Assembly (NCBI GenBank): GCA_020629335.1
Contig: JAHDDN010000244.1
Span: 1-7,961, forward strand
Source of the DNA: Chitinophagales bacterium
GTDB taxonomy: Bacteria > Bacteroidota > Bacteroidia > Chitinophagales > UBA2359
Length of the DNA: 7,961 bases
Direction of reading: 5' to 3'
The notes below the pieces were generated by a model. That model was given only the letters and a program-made list of their open reading frames with translations. It searched no databases and was not told where the DNA came from. The position numbers were made by a program, and so were the translations under genes. Positions 1 to 6,362 of this stretch are shown piece by piece (the stretch's first letter is position 1; the number at the start of each line of letters is the position of its first letter).

Positions 1-72
1 GATCAAAAACAAAAGTGTAGAAAACCCACCAAAGCATGTCAGAAAATATTAGCTCTCTTTATTTGAGCTTGC

Positions 73-109
73 GGAGTGGAGTGGAGTGGAGTGGAGTGGA
101 GTGGAGTGG
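73..109. repeat. Pentanucleotide microsatellite (GGAGT)7
   Basis: Seven perfect tandem copies of GGAGT (73-107) followed by GG (108-109). The unit is not a multiple of three, so a change in copy number would shift a reading frame or alter promoter spacing by five bases. The only ATG frame crossing it is a 28-codon frame at 36-122, too short to support as a gene. The gene it might affect would lie to the left, outside the window. Confidence 0.9.
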
Positions 110-154
110 TCTTTGTGAGTAGATGCTTTTTGTACAAAGCCGTTTTTATTAGGA

Positions 155-168
155 TCGACTAAAGTCGA
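155..168. repeat. Short palindrome TCGACT-AA-AGTCGA
   Basis: Perfect 6-base inverted repeat with a 2-base spacer. A similar shorter one, GGCT-AA-AGCC, lies at 274-283. Both share the core CTAAAG with different but complementary arms, so they may be fragments of one small hairpin repeat family. No function can be assigned. Confidence 0.5.
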
Positions 169-373
169 AGCTTACAATGTGGGCCTTGTCTACGACAACT
201 TTGGCTTATTTCCATGACATTGGGCTAGTGCCCTTAGCATTATGAACAGAAGTTATATTGCTCAGCCTCTTTCGGCTAAAGCCTCAAGCTAGTATCGTAA
301 TCCTCCATTTAAGGTCGATGCTTTTTCCCTGCTTGCCAACGATTTTATATTCCTCCAATATTCCCTTTCAAGT

Positions 374-399
374 GATCCTTTCACTTCGTTCAGGAAGAC
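374..399 (-). repeat. 26-base motif resembling a dispersed intergenic repeat
   Basis: On the minus strand this reads GTCTTCCTGAACGAAG followed by TGAAAGGATC. From memory it closely resembles a short motif (GTCATCCTGAACGAAG plus TGAAGGATC) scattered in intergenic DNA of many bacteria, including Bacteroidota. The match is from recollection and not from a search. There is one copy in this window. Confidence 0.4.
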
Positions 400-462
400 A
401 GCTTTGCTAATGCATGGTTTTTTATGCTCATCGCTATGCGCTCATTACTCATCGCTAGTTTC

Positions 463-700
463 GGCTTAGGGATAGAAGCGGTATGTGGCGTCAATGCAGT
501 GACTTACGGCGCTTAGTGATGCGCAAGGCTGGCCCGAAGGGCAGACAAGCAGCACTTAGCAGAGTAGGAGCAGCATAGCCACATAAGAGCGGATAGCCCG
601 ACGGCTGCGCTTCGCTTGCAATGCGTAATGCATAATGATGAATGCATAATATTTTGGCTTGTGCTGCGCACTTCGCCCTACGAGCGCAGGCGGAAGCCCC
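463..700 (+). repeat. 238-base structured repeat, copy A (candidate structured RNA or mobile hairpin element)
   Basis: Copy A matches copy B (6055-6292, opposite strand) end to end without net length change. Identical blocks lie at 463-485, 582-602 and 627-659. The 5' half folds well: GGG 469-471 with CCC 597-599; TATGTGGC 482-489 with GCCACATA 578-585 (8 perfect pairs); GCTTAGTGATGC 511-522 with GCAGCACTTAGC 549-560 (10 pairs plus T-T and A-G mismatches); and a GCCC-GAA-GGGC apical hairpin 532-542. Between the outer GGG/CCC and the TATG/CATA helix lies a purine-rich internal loop (ATAGAAGCGG opposite AGAGCGGATAG), identical in both copies. The 3' part has GTGC-TGC-GCAC at 661-671 and GGCTT/AAGCC at 656-660 and 694-698. 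The element lies downstream of nadE, in the opposite orientation. The strand is assigned from the A-G mismatch and a T-G pair, which suit an RNA read in this direction; this is weak evidence. Confidence 0.85.
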
Positions 701-742
701 AAGAATAACAATGAATTATGAATAATAAATGATAAATATATT

Positions 743-769
743 GTAGTGGCCGACCTATGTGTCGGCCAT
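743..769 (+). repeat. GTAG-preceded perfect hairpin (REP-like element or nadE terminator)
   Basis: Eight perfect pairs, TGGCCGAC 747-754 with GTCGGCCA 761-768, around a CTATGT loop. Immediately 5' on the plus strand is GTAG (743-746), the kind of tetranucleotide that precedes the hairpin in REP sequences mobilised by RAYT transposases. It lies about 90 bases beyond the nadE stop. Read on the minus strand it is not followed by a clear U tract, so a classical intrinsic terminator for nadE is less likely, though a terminator or 3'-end stabilising role is possible. No RAYT gene is in the window. Confidence 0.5.
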
Positions 770-855
770 CTCTGAATGTATCAATCACCTTGAAAATTAC
801 CCAAATAAAAAATTAGGAAAATTTGATCATTCTGAAAATTCTGATTCAGACATTA

Positions 856-2496
856 TTACGACAAATACTTCGCCACAATCGGCATTCTTCTTCCCATACC
901 GAATGCTTTAGGCGATATTCTAATCATGGGAGGAGTTTGGTAACGCTTGTACTCGCTCATATTGACTAAACGAAGGATGCGATCTACCAATGCTTTTTCA
1001 AAGCCCATGGCGACTAATTCTTTAGGGCCTTTTCTGTGCTCGATGTACTCAAATAAGACTTTATCTAAAATATCGTAATCAGGGAGAGAATCGGAATCTT
1101 TTTGATCGGGGCGGAGCTCTGCTGAAGGTGGCTTCGTGATGATGTTTTCAGGCATGACTTCGCCATTTCTATTGGCGTAGCGAGCGAGGGCGTAAACGTC
1201 TGTCTTGTAGACATCTCCGATGACGGAAATACCGCCGCACATATCGCCATAAAGCGTACCATAGCCTACGGCAGCTTCACTTTTATTGGAAGTGTTGAGT
1301 ACGATATAGCCGAATTTATTAGAGATCGCCATTAAATAATTACCTCTGATACGGGCTTGTATATTTTCTTCGGTTACATTCTCTTCGGTGCCTTCGAAAG
1401 TTGGGCCTAAAGTCGTAAGATACTGATCAAAAACGTCTTGGATGGAAATGATGTCATAAGGGCAGCCTAAATTTTCGGCTAATTCGATGGAGTCATTCAC
1501 GGAGTGATCAGAAGAGTATTTAGAAGGCATCAGAACCGCTCTGACATTTTCGCTACCCAATGCACGGGCGGCTAATTCTAAGGTGACTGCCGAGTCAATA
1601 CCACCTGATAAACCTAAGATGGCTTTTTTGAATCCTAACTTACCAAAATAGTCTTTAATGCCCAAGACAATGGCCGCATGGATTAAGGCAATTCGATCTT
1701 TTTCTTGTCCATTATCTTGTCCATTATAGCTTTCAACAGCTTCTAAATCGTAGGTTTTGCTTTGTTCTTCGAAATAAGTCATTTCGTCAAAGACACTGCC
1801 ATTAGGGCTCATGATTAAGGAGCCGCCATCAAATACGACTTCCGTTTGAGAACCTACATGATTGCAGTAAAAAATGGGTACTTGATAGCGTTCACAATTA
1901 GCTTTTAGGACGGCTATTCTGCTATCGGCATGATCGTAATCAAAAGGAGAGGCGGAAAGATTGAGCATGAAATCAGGCTGTTGAGGCATGAGCTCATCCA
2001 TTGGACAAACTTTATAAAGTGGGTTTTCATTGCCAATATTCCAGATGTCTTCACAGATGGTGATGGCGATTTTTTTGCCTTTGTACTCTACCACTTTAAA
2101 TTCGGTATTCGGCTCGAAGTATCGATACTCATCAAAGATGTCGTAGGTAGGTAATAAGGTTTTATGCACAACGGCTTTAATCTCTCCATCAGCAATGAAG
2201 TAGGCTGAGTTATATAAATCCTTTCCTTCTACCACTGGATTGACAGAAGGAGCGCCTAATACAACGGCAATTCCCTGACTAATCGCTTTCACTCGCTCAA
2301 CCACCTCTTGCCCTTGTTTGATGAAGTCTTCAAATTCTAAAAAATCTCTTGGCGGATAGCCACATACGGCTAATTCACCAAAAAGGACTATATCAGCTCC
2401 ATCCGCTTTTGCTTGTTCGATAGCCTTTTGAATACTTTGGAAATTGCCTTCAAAATTTCCAATGTGATAGTTTAACTGAGCAAGTGTGATTTTCAT
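856..2496 (-). CDS. nadE: Glutamine-dependent NAD+ synthetase
   Basis: Makes NAD+ from deamido-NAD+ (NaAD), ATP and glutamine in the cytoplasm, the last step of NAD synthesis. The 546-residue protein has the two expected domains. Residues 1 to about 255 form a nitrilase-type amidohydrolase that releases ammonia from glutamine, with the catalytic triad visible as Glu41 (GELAVCGYPP), Lys112 (HKTLLP) and Cys148 (ITICEDIW). Residues about 265-546 form the adenylating synthetase, with the ATP-binding SGGIDS loop at 297-302, NTSNKSE at 401-407 and the PPSAELRPDQ segment at 456-465. Length fits the two-domain, glutamine-using form. The linker between the domains contains a small in-frame duplication (NGQD/NGQE, residues 258-265). 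The ATG at 2496 gives the expected start MKITLAQLN. The gene is on the same strand as the barrel gene upstream, but a terminator lies between them, so it probably has its own promoter in 2497-2623. From memory, nadE is often a neighbour of gldB in Flavobacteriia. Confidence 0.96.
   Translation of the reverse strand: MKITLAQLNYHIGNFEGNFQSIQKAIEQAKADGADIVLFGELAVCGYPPRDFLEFEDFIKQGQEVVERVKAISQGIAVVLGAPSVNPVVEGKDLYNSAYFIADGEIKAVVHKTLLPTYDIFDEYRYFEPNTEFKVVEYKGKKIAITICEDIWNIGNENPLYKVCPMDELMPQQPDFMLNLSASPFDYDHADSRIAVLKANCERYQVPIFYCNHVGSQTEVVFDGGSLIMSPNGSVFDEMTYFEEQSKTYDLEAVESYNGQDNGQEKDRIALIHAAIVLGIKDYFGKLGFKKAILGLSGGIDSAVTLELAARALGSENVRAVLMPSKYSSDHSVNDSIELAENLGCPYDIISIQDVFDQYLTTLGPTFEGTEENVTEENIQARIRGNYLMAISNKFGYIVLNTSNKSEAAVGYGTLYGDMCGGISVIGDVYKTDVYALARYANRNGEVMPENIITKPPSAELRPDQKDSDSLPDYDILDKVLFEYIEHRKGPKELVAMGFEKALVDRILRLVNMSEYKRYQTPPMIRISPKAFGMGRRMPIVAKYLS
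1703..1726. repeat. 12-base tandem duplication inside nadE
   Basis: Two perfect copies of TCTTGTCCATTA in tandem. In the nadE frame they encode a repeated four-residue unit (NGQD then NGQE) in the flexible linker between the glutaminase and synthetase domains. Being in frame and in a linker, it is probably neutral. Confidence 0.8.
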
Positions 2497-2623
2497 AAAA
2501 AATATTTTGTAATCTATTGAGAGGAGGTATTAATGAGATAACCCAAAATGGAGTTGAATCGTTTATCAAACCTGATTAATAAAATCAATCAAATTCATTG
2601 CCGAAATTAATTAACTTTAACAC

Positions 2624-2661
2624 AAAAAAAGAGGGACGAGAAAATATCTCGCCCCTCTTTC
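2624..2661 (-). terminator. Intrinsic terminator of the beta-barrel gene
   Basis: GAGGG (2631-2635) pairs with CCCTC (2653-2657), one mismatch, then CGAG (2637-2640) with CTCG (2648-2651), around a short AT loop. On the minus strand the stem is followed by seven T (the A run at 2624-2630), about 30 bases after the stop of the barrel gene. It separates that gene from nadE. Confidence 0.85.
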
Positions 2662-2688
2662 TTGTTTGAATGAGTAAGTAATAGTAGA

Positions 2689-3396
2689 TTAGAAGAAGAT
2701 ACCGACTCTCAAAGCAACATAAGATAAGGTCGCTTTTCTATCAGTACCAGAACCTAAAGGATCATTTTCTCCTTTTTCTAATACGCCAATAAAGCCGTTA
2801 TTAAATATCAAAGCTGCAAAAGCAGTTGTATTAGGAGCTAATTGATATTCAGCACCTGCGCTTAAGGTCAAGGCTAAATTAAGTGGTCTTACCAATTTAT
2901 TAGCTACTTCAGCTTCTACATCAGCTTGGTCAGTCCCAATAACTGGACTAACAAAATCACGATCATATCGGCTTCTCAAAACAAATGCAGGGGTGAAACC
3001 CACTTGGCCAAAATAGGTTAAGAATCCTAATTGATTAGTTCTTGCTTTGATAGTTAAAGGAATTTCTAGGTATTGATAGCGTAAATTAGTATCGTGTTTT
3101 TTAACTAATTGTGCTGGAGTAGTCAGTGTGTCAGCAGATGATGTTTCATAATTAGAACCAACATGCATAATATTAAGGCCAGTAGAAAATGCATAGCGTT
3201 CAGCAAAGTAAAAGTCAGCAATAGCGCCATAACCAAAACCGAGTTTACTTTTGGTGGCTATTTCGTCTTTATCATCTGATTTTAGCCAGCTAACGCCGGG
3301 AGTAATAGCGAAGCCCAGACGAAGGTCTTCGTCTTGAGCGAGGAGAGGGTTGATAAAAAGGAACGAAATCAGTAAAATACTCAATAATTTTTTCAT
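2689..3396 (-). CDS. Outer-membrane beta-barrel protein (PorT/OmpW-like small barrel)
   Basis: A 235-residue predicted outer-membrane protein. It starts with a signal peptide: lysines at 2-3, a hydrophobic stretch at 4-19 and a likely signal peptidase I site after Ala20 (PLLA|Q). The mature part alternates hydrophobic and polar residues in strand-like segments (for example YGAIADFYF, FSTGLNIMHVG, YLEIPLTIKART) and ends in aromatic residues (RVGIFF), typical of proteins inserted by the BAM machinery. This pattern fits the Bacteroidota small barrel family often labelled porin family or PorT family (PF13568-like). I cannot say which member it is. True PorT/SprT, a T9SS component, is possible but not shown, and the usual genomic neighbour of porT is not here. 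The gene is divergent from gldB with 118 bases between them and is followed by a strong terminator, so it is probably a single-gene unit. Confidence 0.82.
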   Translation of the reverse strand: MKKLLSILLISFLFINPLLAQDEDLRLGFAITPGVSWLKSDDKDEIATKSKLGFGYGAIADFYFAERYAFSTGLNIMHVGSNYETSSADTLTTPAQLVKKHDTNLRYQYLEIPLTIKARTNQLGFLTYFGQVGFTPAFVLRSRYDRDFVSPVIGTDQADVEAEVANKLVRPLNLALTLSAGAEYQLAPNTTAFAALIFNNGFIGVLEKGENDPLGSGTDRKATLSYVALRVGIFF

Positions 3397-3514
3397 AAGT
3401 TTATACGTTTTTAATTCGATTTTTGTAAGTGCTTATCTTGAAGTTATAAACAATTGAAAGTCAATCGCTTATAAATATCGGTCTGCGATTTTTTAACAAA
3501 CCTTTAGACTCCTA

Positions 3515-4549
3515 ATGAAATTACAAGTCACCCTTGTTTTATCGGTCCTGATGATACTAATGATAATTAGTGCCTGTAACTCAACTAATCACAAAGTTAA
3601 GCCTGATATTTCCCATATCCAAGTGCCTATTAAAATAAAGCGCTTTGAACAAGCTTTATTTTCAATTGACAGCACAAATTATCAAGCCAAAATAGAATTG
3701 TTGAAAGGGGAATATCCTGAGTTTTTTAGTCTTTTCGTAGGTGATTTGATGAACTTTGGCAACGCTAATGATCCTCAAAAACGTTATCAAGATGTACTCT
3801 TAGACTTTGTGACAGAGCCAGATATCAAATCACTTTATGATAGTACTTTATTGAAGTATCCTGATTTAGGGGGTTATGAATCAGAGATTGCTGAAGCGTT
3901 TAGGTATTTTAAGCATTACTATCCAGATCATTCAGTACCTCAAGTGATTAGCCATATCTCAGCATTTGGTCCTGCGGCATTTACTTATGATACCACACTG
4001 ATAGGAGTGAATTTAGATAATTTCTTAGGGAAGGATTTTGAATTTTACGCAGCGACTAATAAACCTAACTACATTCGTCGTCGTTTTGAGGCTGAATATA
4101 TTGCGCCATCCGCTATGAAGGTGTTTGCTCAAGGACTTTATGAAAAAGATCCTAATAAAAGTGAGCTGATAGATGAAATGGTTTATCAAGGAAAAATCAT
4201 TTATTTTTTAGAAAGAATGATGCCTGATACGCCAGATTCTCTAATTACTAATTATTCAGGGGATCATCTCGATTGGTTAACTGAGCATGAGGCGCAAATT
4301 TGGGCCTTTTTGATAGAAAATGAATTGCTCTATAGCAAGGAATACAGAAAATACTCGAAATTTATCAATGATGGTCCTAATACACCTGGTTTACCTATTG
4401 AATCTCCAGGGAATGTAGGTGCTTGGGTAGGATGGCAGATCGTTAGAACTTTTATGGAAAAGTATCCAGATACAGCCTTAGACGCATTAATGGAAATGAA
4501 AAGTGGGCAAGAAATGCTGCAAAAGTCTCGATATAAGCCTGAAAGATGA
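3515..4549 (+). CDS. gldB: Gliding motility-associated lipoprotein GldB
   Basis: A 344-residue lipoprotein. The signal peptide ends in a lipobox, ISAC, giving lipidation at Cys21, so the protein should be anchored in the envelope. The body matches what I know of the GldB family: an IKRFEQALF segment (41-49), MVYQGKIIYFLERMMP (222-237), an EAQIWAFLIENELLYS segment (259-274), SPGNVGAWVGWQIVRTF near 297-313 and the end GQEMLQKSRYKP (331-342). In Flavobacterium johnsoniae GldB is needed for gliding and is linked to the type IX secretion machinery; its biochemical activity is not established. In that group gldC usually follows gldB; here gldC is absent and a secreted metalloprotease follows after 75 bases. 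The start ATG at 3515 puts the lysine and hydrophobic core in the proper place. No terminator is visible after the stop, so read-through into the protease gene is plausible. Confidence 0.9.
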   Translation: MKLQVTLVLSVLMILMIISACNSTNHKVKPDISHIQVPIKIKRFEQALFSIDSTNYQAKIELLKGEYPEFFSLFVGDLMNFGNANDPQKRYQDVLLDFVTEPDIKSLYDSTLLKYPDLGGYESEIAEAFRYFKHYYPDHSVPQVISHISAFGPAAFTYDTTLIGVNLDNFLGKDFEFYAATNKPNYIRRRFEAEYIAPSAMKVFAQGLYEKDPNKSELIDEMVYQGKIIYFLERMMPDTPDSLITNYSGDHLDWLTEHEAQIWAFLIENELLYSKEYRKYSKFINDGPNTPGLPIESPGNVGAWVGWQIVRTFMEKYPDTALDALMEMKSGQEMLQKSRYKPER

Positions 4550-4624
4550 TACAAATTGTAATGAAATAGCAAGTATTTATATGAGAAGTTTAGTATATTG
4601 GCAGTAAAAATAAAATTAATATCT

Positions 4625-6052
4625 ATGAATAAAATTTTAACACACTTAAGTCTTATAGGCTTATTTTTTATGATCAATAGCATGGGCTTATTAGCGCAAG
4701 AAAATGCGGCTAGTCACCAATGTTTATTTGATCATGCTATCCATACAAAATCAGCAGTAGATCCTCTATATAAATCAGCGGTTAATAGTGCTTTTGAAAA
4801 AGCAAAAGCCTATACGAAAACAGCCGACTTCCAAAGAGACATCAATGAAACACTCCGTATTCCAGTAGTCGTGCATATCGTCTATAAAGAGGATGAGCAA
4901 GATCTAAGCGATGATTTAGTGTTTTCACAAATAGATGCACTCAATGAAAATTTCAATAGAACAACTGCTGATACAGCTAATACAAGAGAAATCTTCAAAC
5001 CTTTAGCGACTTCTGCAAATATCGAATTTTATTTAGCAGAAGTTGATCCGTTTGGAGATCCTACAGACGGTATTACTCGTACACAAACAAATACAGATTC
5101 ATTCTTCAGTATATTAGATTTACTAGGAAGTGGTATTGATGATGTAAAATCAGATGATACTGGTGGTAAAGATCCTTGGCCTACTGATCAATATCTCAAT
5201 ATTTGGGTATGCAATTTAGCCATTGATTTATTTGGTCAAGAGTCACCAGGAGTTTTGGGATTTGCCTATCCTCCTAAGGATGTAGAAACCTATGAAGAAG
5301 CCAATTGGCCAGCAGGTACAGTGCCTGATAATTCAGAGGACGTAGATGGTATCGTTATTTACCATGCCGTATTCGGTAAGGATAATCCAGTAGGGGCATC
5401 CATTGATTTAGGTAACGGTCAAACTTTAGGAGATACAAATGGCGAAGGCCGAACAGCCGTTCATGAAGCAGGACACTACCTAGGATTGCGACACATCTGG
5501 GGCGATGGCGGAAATGCTCTTTTAGGAACGCCAGGTACTTGCGAGGAAGATGATGGTCTTACAGATACACCAAGTGCTACAGAATCTTCTCAACAAACTT
5601 GTAACTATGCAACAGATACTTGTGAAGACGAAGAAGACCTGCCACCTATAGGCCCAGATAACTATCCAGATATGATTGAAAACTACATGGATTATTCTAC
5701 TGAGCAATGTCAAAATATGTTTACACAGCAGCAAGTAGAACTCATGCGTTCAGTATTGATTTTATTCCGTGCAGACTTATTAGAAGATACACCAGCGCCT
5801 ACCACTAATAATAATTTGCCAACTTGGGAATACGATATTTATCCAAATCCAACAAAAGATTTTATTAATATCCAGTCAGCTCAAGAAAACCTAATGATCA
5901 CTCTTTTTGACCTTAAAGGACAAGAACTAAAACAACTTAAATCAAATCAAGGCAACACAAAAATTGATTTAAGTAATTTAGCCGCTGGCGTCTATACGCT
6001 GCAATTAAGCGATGGCGTTCAAACAGTTTCTGAAAAAATAATTATTCAATAA
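4625..6052 (+). CDS. Secreted M43-family zinc metalloprotease with T9SS sorting domain
   Basis: A 475-residue secreted protease. The signal peptide (MNKILTHLS, hydrophobic core to about 23) has a likely cleavage after Ala24 (LLA|Q). A propeptide-like region precedes the catalytic domain. The zinc site is HEAGHYLGLRH (280-290), with His280, His284 and His290 as ligands and Glu281 as the catalytic base; the extended HExxHxxGxxH motif and Gly287 fit metzincins. The Met-turn is NYMDYS (353-358), followed by the CQNMF segment usual in the pappalysin (M43) family. Residues 403-475 form a type A C-terminal sorting domain: it begins YDIYPNPTKD, contains LAAGVYTLQL and ends in KIIIQ. This marks the protein for export through the type IX system and for release or surface attachment. 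I chose ATG at 4625. An in-frame TTG at 4598 would add nine residues ahead of the signal peptide and is unlikely. Natural substrate unknown. Confidence 0.93.
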   Translation: MNKILTHLSLIGLFFMINSMGLLAQENAASHQCLFDHAIHTKSAVDPLYKSAVNSAFEKAKAYTKTADFQRDINETLRIPVVVHIVYKEDEQDLSDDLVFSQIDALNENFNRTTADTANTREIFKPLATSANIEFYLAEVDPFGDPTDGITRTQTNTDSFFSILDLLGSGIDDVKSDDTGGKDPWPTDQYLNIWVCNLAIDLFGQESPGVLGFAYPPKDVETYEEANWPAGTVPDNSEDVDGIVIYHAVFGKDNPVGASIDLGNGQTLGDTNGEGRTAVHEAGHYLGLRHIWGDGGNALLGTPGTCEEDDGLTDTPSATESSQQTCNYATDTCEDEEDLPPIGPDNYPDMIENYMDYSTEQCQNMFTQQQVELMRSVLILFRADLLEDTPAPTTNNNLPTWEYDIYPNPTKDFINIQSAQENLMITLFDLKGQELKQLKSNQGNTKIDLSNLAAGVYTLQLSDGVQTVSEKIIIQ

Positions 6053-6054
6053 TT

Positions 6055-6292
6055 GGGGCTTCCCAATGCGCTTTTATAAGAGCGAAGTGCGTAGCACGAG
6101 CCAAAATATTATGCATTCATCATTATGCATTTATCATTAAAGCGAAGCGCATCGGTCGGGCTATCCGCTCTTATGCAGCTATTCGTTAGCTACTTCGCTA
6201 AGGTATACTTGTCTGCCTTTCAGGCCAGCCTACGTCTACCTAAGCTACGTAAGCCACCTCATTACGCTGCATACCGCTTCTATCCCTAAGCC
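6055..6292 (-). repeat. 238-base structured repeat, copy B (inverted relative to copy A)
   Basis: Same length as copy A, read on the minus strand from 6292 to 6055. Identical blocks lie at 6270-6292, 6155-6175 and 6099-6131. The helices of copy A are kept with different sequences: TATGCAGC (6266-6273) with GCTGCATA (6172-6179), 8 perfect pairs; GCTTAGGTAGAC with GTATACCTTAGC (10 pairs, with the T-T mismatch at the same place and a G-A mismatch); and apical GCCT-GAA-AGGC. Its far end (GGGGCTTCC on the plus strand) begins two bases after the metalloprotease stop codon, so the element occupies almost all of the space between that gene and the shared terminator. Relative to the gene whose stop it follows, it has the same orientation as copy A has to nadE. 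Confidence 0.85.
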
Positions 6293-6307
6293 AAGAAAAG
6301 CAAGCAT

Positions 6308-6350
6308 AAAAAAAGGGCCAGCTAAAAAATAGCTGGCCCTTTTTGTTTTT
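6308..6350. terminator. Bidirectional intrinsic terminator
   Basis: GGGCCAGCTA (6315-6324) pairs perfectly with TAGCTGGCCC (6330-6339) around an AAAAA loop, flanked by an A run (6308-6314) and a T-rich run (6340-6350). It therefore has a U tract on both strands and should terminate murA from the right, 13 bases after its stop, and any transcript coming from the metalloprotease and repeat B on the left. Confidence 0.93.
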
Positions 6351-6362
6351 CAATGTGTCAAT

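Larger units (their letters stand above)
1..855. other. Gene-free, repeat-rich intergenic region
   Basis: I find no convincing protein-coding gene in these 855 bases on either strand; all frames are broken by frequent stops. The region is a patchwork of short repeats, listed separately: a pentanucleotide microsatellite, CTAAAG-core palindromes, a 26-base dispersed-type motif, a 238-base structured repeat and a hairpin close to the nadE 3' end. Smaller items are a GGGC-TAGT-GCCC hairpin at 222-233 and a direct repeat of CTCATCGCTA at 427-436 and 448-457. From about 700 to 745 the sequence is very AT-rich. The gene to the left of the window is not visible, so part of 1-120 may be its flank. Confidence 0.7.

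Noticed and set aside
36..122. A 28-codon ATG frame running through the GGAGT microsatellite.
   Set aside because: Very short, no recognisable product, and its second half is only the repeat (VEWSG-like); open by chance.
120..460. A decayed protein gene in the left intergenic region.
   Set aside because: Minus-strand fragments of 20-30 codons are open but without recognisable protein similarity or a consistent frame.
463..700. CRISPR array or tRNA explanation for the structured repeat.
   Set aside because: No regularly spaced direct repeats and no cloverleaf with anticodon arm and CCA end; the fold is one long bulged hairpin.
1930..2154. A plus-strand open frame of 74 codons inside nadE.
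   Set aside because: Fully antisense to conserved NadE coding sequence, with no independent gene signals.
3397..3514. Possible Bacteroidota-type promoters (TTG ... TAnnTTTG) for the divergent barrel gene and gldB.
   Set aside because: I looked on both strands and found only poor partial matches to the -7 element; promoters must be here but I cannot place them.
4598..4624. An upstream TTG start for the metalloprotease.
   Set aside because: It would put nine extra residues ahead of a normal signal peptide; the ATG at 4625 gives a standard one.
4330..4683. A minus-strand open frame of 117 codons covering the end of gldB and the start of the protease gene.
   Set aside because: Antisense to two well-supported genes, composition of an antisense shadow in AT-rich DNA.
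5522..5734. A minus-strand open frame of 70 codons within the metalloprotease gene.
   Set aside because: Antisense to the conserved region around the Met-turn; no support of its own.
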